This document shows, in pieces, positions 27,778-35,473 of a DNA stretch of 64,000 bases; position 1 is the stretch's first letter, and every line of letters begins with the position of its first letter. A program made the position numbers and the translations under genes. Location of the stretch: assembly GCF_017349355.1 (NCBI RefSeq), contig NZ_JAFMPM010000008.1, positions 248,001 to 312,000 of the forward strand, read 5' to 3'. The notes beneath the pieces are model-generated. The model saw only the letters and a program-made list of their open reading frames with translations. It made no database searches and was not told where the DNA came from. The stretch comes from Thiothrix fructosivorans (GTDB lineage: Bacteria > Pseudomonadota > Gammaproteobacteria > Thiotrichales > Thiotrichaceae).

Positions 27778-28569
27778 TTATTCCTCGCCTAAACCGGACA
27801 TACCGAGGATATTCCAACCGCCATCCACGTAGGTAATTTCGCCGGTAATCCCTGATGCTAAATCAGAACACAGGAAAGCGGCGGCATTGCCTACTTCTTC
27901 AATGGTCACATTGCGGCGCAGTGGCGCGTATTTCTCAAAATGATCCAGCATTTTGCGGAAACCAGCAATACCAGATGCGGCTAATGTGCGGATAGGCCCT
28001 GCGGAAATCGCATTCACGCGAATACCTTGTGGTCCTAAATCAGCCGCCATAAAGCGGACTCCCGCTTCCAAACTGGCTTTCGCCATACCCATTACGTTGT
28101 AGTTAGGAATCGCAGCGACTGCCCCTAAATAACTCAACGCCAACATCGAGCCATTGCGCCCCGCCATCATGGGTTTGGCATAACGTGCCAGTGCTAAAAA
28201 GCTATATGCGCTGATGTCATGCGCAATTTGCGAACCTTCCCGCGTGGTGTTATCAACGATACTGCCAGACAGTTGTTCTTTCGGCGCGAAAGCAATGGAG
28301 TGCACCACAATATCCAGCCCATCCCAGTGTTCGCCGAGTTGTTGGAAGGCGGCAGCAATGCTCGCATCTTCCGCCACTTCGCAGGGGATCACGATATTTG
28401 AACCGAATTGCGCGGCGAATTTTTCCACACGCCCTTTCAGTTTGTCGTTCTGGTAGGTGAAAGCCAGTTCAGCCCCTTCGCGGTGCATGGCTGCGGCGAT
28501 GCCGTAAGCGATGGAACGGTCGCTGGCGACCCCAGTAATGAGTGCGCGTTTGCCTGTCAGAAAACCCAT
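27778..28569 (-). CDS. fabI: Enoyl-[acyl-carrier-protein] reductase (NADH), FabI
   Basis: A 263-residue FabI of normal length. It performs the last reduction of each fatty-acid elongation cycle, converting trans-2-enoyl-ACP to acyl-ACP with NADH, and is the triclosan target. The N-terminus has the divergent nucleotide motif [13 protein letters not shown]. The catalytic Tyr-Tyr-Lys set lies in [20 protein letters not shown], followed by [16 protein letters not shown]. It is divergent from the solute-binding protein gene at 28635. Confidence 0.97.
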   Translation of the reverse strand: MGFLTGKRALITGVASDRSIAYGIAAAMHREGAELAFTYQNDKLKGRVEKFAAQFGSNIVIPCEVAEDASIAAAFQQLGEHWDGLDIVVHSIAFAPKEQLSGSIVDNTTREGSQIAHDISAYSFLALARYAKPMMAGRNGSMLALSYLGAVAAIPNYNVMGMAKASLEAGVRFMAADLGPQGIRVNAISAGPIRTLAASGIAGFRKMLDHFEKYAPLRRNVTIEEVGNAAAFLCSDLASGITGEITYVDGGWNILGMSGLGEE

Positions 28570-28634
28570 GTGAACTCCTGTTGCGTTGATGTTATGCTGT
28601 AATCCCCTGAATTATGCAGTAAACAAACATACGT

Positions 28635-30488
28635 ATGCAAAAACGATCGAGTGCCCCGGGCTGGTTTCTGACTCTATTGATCAGCTTGGTCATTGTGCTG
28701 ATCGTTCTGACCATGTACCAGATTGACCGGCAGTGGAACAAATTGTCCGACGTACAAGCGGCAATGGCAGAACAAGCCAAAGACATCCGCGAGTTACGCA
28801 CCGCTTTAGCCAGTGGCACTGTACGTCAGCAAGCCAGCGCAACAACCGAGGCAAGTCCTGCTGTTGCCACAGCCTTCAAACGCGCTCAAACCATGACGCA
28901 GCAAGCGAATTACGCACAAGGCGATTGGAGCGTGGATGCGTTCGGCACGAGTTTGAAAACGCTGACCCCGTTGGTTTCCACCGATGCGTATGCGTCCGAA
29001 GTGCAAAGCTATGTGCAGGAAAGCCTGATTACCCGCAACCCCGATACCTTGGAATGGGAAGGGCTGATTGCGAAAGGCTGGCAAGTTAGCCCCGATGGTT
29101 TAACGATTACCTTCCAGATGCGCGATGACGTAACGTTTTCAGACGGTGTGCCGCTGACCGCCGAGGATATTGTTTTCAGCTTTAATTTCATTATGACCGA
29201 GGCGATTCAAGCCCCGCGCCAACGTGCCTATCTGGAAAAGATCAAAGAAGTGAAAGCGAACGGCAAATACGAGGTGGTATTTGTTTACAAAGAGCCGTAT
29301 TTCGAGGCATTCGATTTGGCGGGCACGTTGAGCATTATGCCCAAGCATTTTTATGAGCCGTATTTACAAACGCCGCAAGCCTTCAACGAATCCAAAGGGT
29401 TATTGTTGGGCAGTGGCCCTTACCGCTTGGCTGACCCGAAAAGCTGGCGACCGGATGCGGGCAGCGTGGAGTTGGTGCGGAATGAGCGTTATTGGGGCGA
29501 TGTGCAGCCGTCGTTCAACCGCGTTCTATGGAAAATCATTCAAAATGACAGTGCGCGTTTGACCACGTATCGCAATGGTGAAATTGATGCTTATGGAGCA
29601 CGTCCCAAAGAATACGCGGATTTAAAGAATGACCCGCAAATCATGGGCAAAAGCAGCAACTTTGAATACATGCCGCCCGTGGCAGGTTATAGTTATATTG
29701 GCTGGAATCAGGAACGTGGCGGTAAGCCCACCCGTTTTGCCGATAAGCGCGTGCGTCAAGCGATGTCGTATTTGACCGATGTGCAACGCATTATTAAGGA
29801 TATTCAATTGGGTTACGCCGAGCCTGCACTCAGCCCGTTTAATAATGCCAGCAAGCAGCATGACCCTAGTTTGCAGTCCTACTTATTTAATCTGGAAAAA
29901 GCGCAAACCTTGCTGAAAGAAGCGGGTTATGAAGATCGCAATAAAGATGGTGTGTTGGAAGACAAAGAGGGTAAGGCCTTTGAATTCAAGCTGACTTATT
30001 TCGAGGCGAACGAAGATACTAAGCGTATGGTGCTGTTGCTGAAGGATTTGTATGCGCGAGCTGGGGTGAAACTAGAGCCGTTCCCGCAAGAGTGGCCGGT
30101 GATGCTGGAATACTTGAACAAAAAGGATTTCGATGCGATTACCTTGGGCTGGACGAGTGGGATTGAAACCGATATTTTCCAAATGTTCCACAGCTCGCAA
30201 GCGAAAACCGATGGCGATAACACCATCAGCTACAAAAATCCTGAACTGGATAAGCTGATTGATCAGGCGCGTGCCACAGTTGAGGAAGCGAAGCGGATGC
30301 CGTTATGGCAGCAGGCGGAGCGCATTATGGTCGAGGATCAGCCGTATACGTTCTTGTTCCGTAAGCAAGTGTTATCGTTTGTGGATAAGCGTATACAGAA
30401 CTTGCAAATGACTAAGTTGGGGTTGAATCGCGGCAGTTTGCCGGTGGAAAATTACGTGCCTGCGGCAATGCAGAAATATAACCAATAA
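28635..30488 (+). CDS. Membrane-tethered family 5 extracellular solute-binding protein
   Basis: A 617-residue SBP_bac_5 (peptide/nickel type) binding protein. Typical parts are the N-terminal signature NPDTLEWEGLIAKGWQVS, then FSDGVPLTAEDIVFSFNFI, LLGSGPYRLADP and FADKRVRQAMSYLTD. Instead of a cleaved signal peptide it starts with a basic stretch and a long uncleaved-looking helix (FLTLLISLVIVLIVLTMYQI). A short coiled-coil-like region follows (NKLSDVQAAMAEQAKDIRELRTAL, from about residue 37). No permease or ATPase genes are adjacent. It could bind oligopeptides for a transporter encoded elsewhere, or act as a sensor. It is divergent from fabI. Confidence 0.82.
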   Translation: MQKRSSAPGWFLTLLISLVIVLIVLTMYQIDRQWNKLSDVQAAMAEQAKDIRELRTALASGTVRQQASATTEASPAVATAFKRAQTMTQQANYAQGDWSVDAFGTSLKTLTPLVSTDAYASEVQSYVQESLITRNPDTLEWEGLIAKGWQVSPDGLTITFQMRDDVTFSDGVPLTAEDIVFSFNFIMTEAIQAPRQRAYLEKIKEVKANGKYEVVFVYKEPYFEAFDLAGTLSIMPKHFYEPYLQTPQAFNESKGLLLGSGPYRLADPKSWRPDAGSVELVRNERYWGDVQPSFNRVLWKIIQNDSARLTTYRNGEIDAYGARPKEYADLKNDPQIMGKSSNFEYMPPVAGYSYIGWNQERGGKPTRFADKRVRQAMSYLTDVQRIIKDIQLGYAEPALSPFNNASKQHDPSLQSYLFNLEKAQTLLKEAGYEDRNKDGVLEDKEGKAFEFKLTYFEANEDTKRMVLLLKDLYARAGVKLEPFPQEWPVMLEYLNKKDFDAITLGWTSGIETDIFQMFHSSQAKTDGDNTISYKNPELDKLIDQARATVEEAKRMPLWQQAERIMVEDQPYTFLFRKQVLSFVDKRIQNLQMTKLGLNRGSLPVENYVPAAMQKYNQ

Positions 30489-30490
30489 AT

Positions 30491-30508
30491 AAGTGTTGGA
30501 TGACACTT
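30491..30508. promoter_or_regulatory. Short inverted repeat before the polysaccharide locus
   Basis: AAGTGT-TGGATG-ACACTT, a perfect 6-bp inverted repeat with a 6-base spacer, lies three bases after the stop of the solute-binding protein gene and 30 bases before the first glycosyltransferase gene. It may be an operator for the polysaccharide operon or a weak hairpin. There is no T tract. Function is unproven. Confidence 0.3.
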
Positions 30509-30538
30509 CAATGATAATCAAGGATGCTGATATAAATT

Positions 30539-31867
30539 ATGCGTATTGCGATTGATGGTTTTAATCTGGGCTTGTTACAAGGCACAGGGTTGGCGACTTA
30601 TGCTCGCGAGTTGTCGCACGTTTTAGCGGGTGCTGGACATGATGTGTTACCTATTTATGGGTTGAATCATGTCCAAAAACAAGAGGATTTGGTTTGGTCG
30701 AGCTTTGTCCAGTCGTTAAGCAATAATGGTGAAGGTGCTAAAACAGCTTACCGACGTTGGTTATGGACAGCGGTGAGGGGTTTGCCCCATTATTTGTTAC
30801 CTACATCTGGTTTGACACTTAACCGCATTGATGTGAACGAGCAGATTCATGCGACTGCTATCAGCGCTCGGTTGCCTGCATTCACAACATTGTATAATAG
30901 TCCTGGCTTATTTCGAGCCTCTCAGTTTTATACATTTCTGGCGGAACGCACGTTCAATATTAAAATGCCCGAAGTGGGGGTCGATGCATTACATCTCACT
31001 TGTCCTTTACCTATTCATATGCCTGGGGCAAAAACTTTAGTGACGGCACATGATATTATTCCCTTAGTATTGCCACATAGTACGAAAATGAACTTGCGGC
31101 ATTACCAGAAATTACTAAGGGCTTCGTTTGCACAAGCAGATATGATTTTTTGTATTTCAGAAACGACTAAGCGTGATATTTCCCGTTGGTTTGGTATCCC
31201 TGACTCGCGGTTACATTTAAGTTATCAAGCGGTCAATATTCCTGAACGTTACCGTAATTTAGCTGCTGATGATGTTGAATTGTTTCTGAAAAATAACTAC
31301 GGACTTAATCGTGGCGAGTATTTCTTATATTTTGGGGCAATCGAACCTAAGAAAAATGTGGCTCGAATCATTGATGCTATGCGTATGGCAAAGACTGATT
31401 TGCCCTTAGTCATTGTGGGCAAGGATGGTTGGTTGTTTGATGATGTGACGAGTCGTTTAGAGTCTTCAAAATCACGGCAAGGGTCAGCAGCTAGTGAAAA
31501 AATTCTGCGGATTCAGTATGCACCATTTGAGCAGCTAATGTACTTGGTAAAGGGGGCAAAAGCATTAGTATTCCCGTCGTTGTATGAGGGTTTTGGTTTG
31601 CCTGTATTAGAGGCGATGCAAATGGGGTGTCCGGTGATTACGGCAAATACGACATCGTTGGTTGAAGTGGCTGGAGATGCTGCATTGACCGTGAATCCGC
31701 TGGATACACAAGCCATTAAGACGGCGATTGAACGCATGGATCAAGACGATGTGCTACGTCGTGAATTGATCGAGAAGGGCTACGCTCAAGCATTGAAGTT
31801 TTCACCAGAAAAACATGCAGAACGGCTGGCAGTTGGCTATGAAAAAGCTGGTTTAGTATGGGGATGA
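30539..31867 (+). CDS. Glycosyltransferase family 4
   Basis: A 442-residue GT-B glycosyltransferase. The C-terminal Glycos_transf_1 domain shows FGAIEPKKNVARIIDAM and PSLYEGFGLPVLEAMQMGCPVI, with the E-x7-E motif that binds the nucleotide sugar, then NTTSLVEVAGDAAL. The N-terminal half holds the acceptor domain (VTAHDIIPLVLPHST). It is the first gene of the Wzm/Wzt-type polysaccharide operon, and the gap to the next gene is only four bases. It probably transfers a mannose- or rhamnose-type sugar to the growing chain on the cytoplasmic side; the sugar is not determined by sequence. Confidence 0.87.
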   Translation: MRIAIDGFNLGLLQGTGLATYARELSHVLAGAGHDVLPIYGLNHVQKQEDLVWSSFVQSLSNNGEGAKTAYRRWLWTAVRGLPHYLLPTSGLTLNRIDVNEQIHATAISARLPAFTTLYNSPGLFRASQFYTFLAERTFNIKMPEVGVDALHLTCPLPIHMPGAKTLVTAHDIIPLVLPHSTKMNLRHYQKLLRASFAQADMIFCISETTKRDISRWFGIPDSRLHLSYQAVNIPERYRNLAADDVELFLKNNYGLNRGEYFLYFGAIEPKKNVARIIDAMRMAKTDLPLVIVGKDGWLFDDVTSRLESSKSRQGSAASEKILRIQYAPFEQLMYLVKGAKALVFPSLYEGFGLPVLEAMQMGCPVITANTTSLVEVAGDAALTVNPLDTQAIKTAIERMDQDDVLRRELIEKGYAQALKFSPEKHAERLAVGYEKAGLVWG

Positions 31868-31871
31868 TGGT

Positions 31872-32732
31872 GTGACTTTACGTCGTAGAGTGTTGATTAC
31901 TGGAGCACAGGGGTTTACAGGGCGTTATCTATCGGCTTTGTTTCAGCGATTAGGCGATGATGTATTTGCGTTGCAAGCTGATATTCGTGATTTGACCGTG
32001 TTGATGGCTGAAGTGAAGGCTATTAACCCTACGCATATTGTTCATCTGGCAGGTATTAGCTTTACTTTGGATGGTAAGGATATCAATATTTACCATGTAC
32101 ATTTGATGGGTAGTGAGAATCTTCTAAAAGCGTGCTTGGTGATCAAACATAATTTGCAGAAAATTATTTTGGTGAGTACCTGTCATGTGTATGGGCTGGA
32201 GCATGGTGATCTGCCATTAGTGGAACAAGCTACACCTGCTCCGCGCACGCATTATGCCATCAGTAAGTTTGCAATGGAGTGTATTGCTGAGAGCTATCGG
32301 AATGATTTACCCTTGCTAATTACACGTCCCTTTAATTATTCAGGGCAGGCACAGGAAGGACGATTCTTGATTCCAAAATTAGTCAGGCATTTTCAGCAAC
32401 GTTTACCAGAAATTGAGTTGGGTAATTTGGATATTGCCCGAGACTTTTCTGATGTGCGTTGGGTCGCGCAAATTTATCACGCCTTGTTAGATAGTGAGTA
32501 TGAAGGGGTAGTAAATCTGTGTTCTGGGCGTGCTATCAGTATTCGTTATATTTTGGATTATTTACGAAAACGAAGTGGGCATCATCTTCAAGTGCGGCAA
32601 ACGAATAATTTGATTCGTAAAGAATGCTTGTTACAGGTAGGAGATCGTAAGCGTTTGGATGATTGGGTAGGTATTACACCGTATCCATTTGAGTCTACGT
32701 TAGATTGGATGCTATTTGGGGCTAAAGTATGA
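31872..32732 (+). CDS. NAD-dependent epimerase/dehydratase (nucleotide-sugar SDR)
   Basis: A 286-residue extended SDR. The nucleotide-binding motif is VLITGAQGFTGRYL, and the catalytic Tyr-Lys is in THYAISKFAMECIAE, preceded by LVSTCHVYG. LLITRPFNYSGQAQEGRFLI and ARDFSDVRWVAQIYHAL follow the pattern of GDP-mannose 4,6-dehydratase/RMD relatives that make deoxyhexoses such as D-rhamnose. The GTG start at 31872 follows the previous stop closely. The 3' end overlaps the Wzm gene by four bases, so it belongs to the operon and likely supplies a sugar for the exported polymer. Exact product uncertain. Confidence 0.83.
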   Translation: MTLRRRVLITGAQGFTGRYLSALFQRLGDDVFALQADIRDLTVLMAEVKAINPTHIVHLAGISFTLDGKDINIYHVHLMGSENLLKACLVIKHNLQKIILVSTCHVYGLEHGDLPLVEQATPAPRTHYAISKFAMECIAESYRNDLPLLITRPFNYSGQAQEGRFLIPKLVRHFQQRLPEIELGNLDIARDFSDVRWVAQIYHALLDSEYEGVVNLCSGRAISIRYILDYLRKRSGHHLQVRQTNNLIRKECLLQVGDRKRLDDWVGITPYPFESTLDWMLFGAKV

Positions 32733-33523
32733 AAGGTATGTTGATGGCAGTGTGGCGTTTTCGCCACTTTATTCTTTCCTCTATCCTGAATGATTTCAAA
32801 TTGCGATTTATTCGGAGTGGTTTAGGTGCGCTATGGGGTGTTATTCATCCTTTAATGCAGGTGCTTATTTTTGCTTTTATTTTGTCCCATGTGATGGCTA
32901 ATAAGTTACCAGGTATTGATAATCCTTACTCCTATGCGATTTACTTGATGGCAGGTACGTTGTGTTGGAGTTTGTTTGCGGAGGTAATGCAACGTTCTTT
33001 AACGTTATTTATTGATAATGGAAACTTGTTGAAGAAGATTGCTTTTCCACGCATTAGTTTGCCAGTGATTACAGCAGGTGGGGTGTTGTTAAATAATCTA
33101 TTATTATTAGTTTCGGTACTGTTTATTTTTGTGGTCTTGGGGCATTTTCCAAGTATTCATTTGTTGTGGTTGCCGTTGCTGATTGCACTGACGTTGGCAT
33201 TGGGGTTAGGGGCTGGATTGGTATTGGGGGTGCTGAATGTGTTTTTGCGTGATATTGGGCAATTCGTACCGATTTTGTTGCAGTTTGTGTATTGGTTTAC
33301 GCCTGTGGTGTATATGGCAACGATTATCCCTGAGCATTATCGGCAGTGGTTGGCGTTAAACCCGATGTACACTATGGTAGAGGCTTACCATGATGTGCTG
33401 GTATTTGGACGAATGCCTGATTGGTGGGGATTGTTACCAGTAGCGTTGCTAGCGATGGTCTTGCTGGGATTGGCAATGATTTTATTTCGTAAGGCCAGCC
33501 CTGAAATGGTGGATATGTTATGA
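32729..33523 (+). CDS. wzm: ABC-2 polysaccharide export permease (Wzm-like)
   Basis: A 264-residue permease of the Wzm/KpsM/TagG family with six transmembrane segments. The N-terminal amphipathic part has DFKLRFIRSGLGALWGVIHPLMQVLIF, and the cytoplasmic coupling region is LLKKIAFPRISLPVI. Together with the following ATPase it would flip a finished undecaprenyl-linked polysaccharide to the periplasm. It overlaps the gene before and the gene after by four bases each. Confidence 0.92.
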   Translation: MKGMLMAVWRFRHFILSSILNDFKLRFIRSGLGALWGVIHPLMQVLIFAFILSHVMANKLPGIDNPYSYAIYLMAGTLCWSLFAEVMQRSLTLFIDNGNLLKKIAFPRISLPVITAGGVLLNNLLLLVSVLFIFVVLGHFPSIHLLWLPLLIALTLALGLGAGLVLGVLNVFLRDIGQFVPILLQFVYWFTPVVYMATIIPEHYRQWLALNPMYTMVEAYHDVLVFGRMPDWWGLLPVALLAMVLLGLAMILFRKASPEMVDML

Positions 33524-34740
33524 GTATTTTGGATGTCCGACAGCTTGGTAAAGCATACCGTCAATACCCGTCAGAACTGCATCGAATATTGGGTTGGTTT
33601 GGTTTAGGGCGTGCCCCAGTCAGTGAGCATTGGGTATTGCAGGATGTGAGTTTCAGTATTGCGCCTGGGGAGGCAGTGGGTATTGTTGGGCAAAACGGTG
33701 CGGGAAAAAGCACATTATTGAAACTGATTACTGGCACGCAGTTCCCTAGCACTGGCAGTGTGGCAATACATGGGCGTGTATCCGCTATTCTGGAATTGGG
33801 TATGGGCTTCAATCAGGATTTAACGGGGCGTGAAAATGCTTTTCACACCGCTGGTTTGATGGGATTTTCTCGTGACGTGGTACAGGAACATATGCCGGAT
33901 ATGGAGGCATTTGCAGAAATTGGGGAGTATTTCGATCAGCCTGTCCGCACGTATTCTAGTGGGATGCAGATGCGGGTGGCATTTGCGGTGGCGACCGCTT
34001 TTCGCCCTGAGATTCTGATTATTGATGAGGCGTTGTCCGTGGGTGATGCTTATTTTCAGCATAAGAGTTTCAACCGTATCCGTGAATTTCAAGAACAAGG
34101 TACGACGTTATTGTTGGTTTCTCATGATCATCAAGCGGTACGTTCCGTGTGTAATCGTGCGATTTTGCTGGAAAAAGGACGTTTGTTAAAAGAGGGAAAT
34201 CCCAACGAAATCGTGGATTTCTATAATGCGCTAATTGCGGAAAAGGAAGGAGATGACAGTACGATTCGGCTAGAAACCTTGGGGGATGGCACGGTTCGTA
34301 CAATCTCAGGAACGGGAGAGGCAACCGTTATCAGTATTCAGTTGTTGGATACTAAAGGGCGTTTGCTAGAGATAGTCGGTGTTGGCGATACGGTGACTTT
34401 GTACATTAAGGTCAAGGTTAATGCCTTTATTTCACGTTTGGTTTTGGGGTATATGCTACGAGACCGTTTAGGTAAGTCGATATTTGGAACAAATACCCAT
34501 TTGTTAGGGCGTGAATTAGAGAATGTACAGGCAGGTAAGTTAATTGATTTTCGATTTACCTTCGTTGCTAATATGGGGCCGGGCAGTTATTCCCTGTCTA
34601 CTGCCTTACACAGTACTCGGACACATTTGGAAAATAATTATGAATGGCGTGAGTTAGCACATGTGTTTGAAGTCGCTAATTTGCGACATGCTGAATTTGA
34701 GGGATGTAATTGGATGGAACCTAGTATTGAAATCCGTTAA
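33520..34740 (+). CDS. wzt: ABC polysaccharide export ATPase with Wzt carbohydrate-binding domain
   Basis: A 406-residue ATPase. Residues 1-240 are the nucleotide-binding domain: Walker A GIVGQNGAGKSTLL, signature TYSSGMQMRVAFAVATAF, Walker B ILIIDEALSVGDAYF, and LLLVSHDHQA. Residues about 255-400 form a Wzt_C-type beta-sandwich (GTGEATVISIQLLDTKGR, GYMLRDRLGKSIFGTN) that in E. coli O8/O9a recognises the modified non-reducing end of the O-antigen. This implies the exported glycan has a terminal cap; the methyltransferases encoded downstream are candidates for adding it (inference). Confidence 0.93.
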   Translation: MSILDVRQLGKAYRQYPSELHRILGWFGLGRAPVSEHWVLQDVSFSIAPGEAVGIVGQNGAGKSTLLKLITGTQFPSTGSVAIHGRVSAILELGMGFNQDLTGRENAFHTAGLMGFSRDVVQEHMPDMEAFAEIGEYFDQPVRTYSSGMQMRVAFAVATAFRPEILIIDEALSVGDAYFQHKSFNRIREFQEQGTTLLLVSHDHQAVRSVCNRAILLEKGRLLKEGNPNEIVDFYNALIAEKEGDDSTIRLETLGDGTVRTISGTGEATVISIQLLDTKGRLLEIVGVGDTVTLYIKVKVNAFISRLVLGYMLRDRLGKSIFGTNTHLLGRELENVQAGKLIDFRFTFVANMGPGSYSLSTALHSTRTHLENNYEWRELAHVFEVANLRHAEFEGCNWMEPSIEIR

Positions 34741-35473
34741 TACCGACTTTTCTTATACCTCTCAAGATAAAGAGGCTGGCTTATGGTCGTTTTTGAGAGA
34801 CATACCGCATGGATTTTTTCTAACGGTTGAAACAGGGTATCCGCAGCAAGGTGCGGTCACACAGGATTTGTATGAACAGGGCTGGAGCGGCATTAATATC
34901 ACCGCTGATGCTAACGGATACGAAATGGCGCAGGCTTTACGCCCAGATGACCGTAATATTTACGCGCATGTTGCCGAAAGTGAGACGATTTCTCCACAGA
35001 ATGGCGTGGCTGTACTCAGTTTGGAGGCAATTTGCCGCTACTATGCTCCCGCTGTGTTTGAATTGCTGTATCTGGGTGAAACGGTGGATAAAGCAGCAGT
35101 GATCCGCAGCTTACAGTGGCAATTACACCGCCCGCGTGTGGTGTTAGTGCAGTTAGAGGCCGCCGATTCGTTGGCATGGGAGGCGCTGTTAACCCAGCAT
35201 CATTACTGCTTTATGCAGCGTTTTGGGCATCAGCGTGTCTATTTAGCTGCCGAGCAGCTTAATGTATTAATGGCTGATTTAGCCCAATGCCGCTGTGATG
35301 CTGCTACCCTAGCGCAGCAGCATGAGATTTTGAAGGGCGAACAGGCGCGGATACTGAACGAATTACAGGATGTGTACGGCAGTAAAGCATGGCGCATTAC
35401 CCTGCCGTTACGGTTGGCGAGTCACTATGGAAAAGCATTATGGCGACAATTTCGCAACAGACTAGCAACGTGA
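34727..35473 (+). CDS. FkbM-like protein with degenerate methyltransferase core
   Basis: A protein of about 248 residues whose first half follows the FkbM-type methyltransferase pattern (family: FxxDVGANxPxxxSVTxxFYExGWxGINIEP). The key SAM residues are changed, reading FFLTVETGYPQQGAVTQ and then LYEQGWSGINITADANGY. The second half keeps the strand pattern and ends in a helical tail. It is therefore either an inactive remnant kept for structure or a diverged enzyme. The start is uncertain: TTG 34727 has GGATGG upstream and overlaps the wzt end, while ATG 34688 would overlap by 53 bases. The 3' end overlaps the next glycosyltransferase gene. Confidence 0.6.
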   Translation: MKSVNTDFSYTSQDKEAGLWSFLRDIPHGFFLTVETGYPQQGAVTQDLYEQGWSGINITADANGYEMAQALRPDDRNIYAHVAESETISPQNGVAVLSLEAICRYYAPAVFELLYLGETVDKAAVIRSLQWQLHRPRVVLVQLEAADSLAWEALLTQHHYCFMQRFGHQRVYLAAEQLNVLMADLAQCRCDAATLAQQHEILKGEQARILNELQDVYGSKAWRITLPLRLASHYGKALWRQFRNRLAT

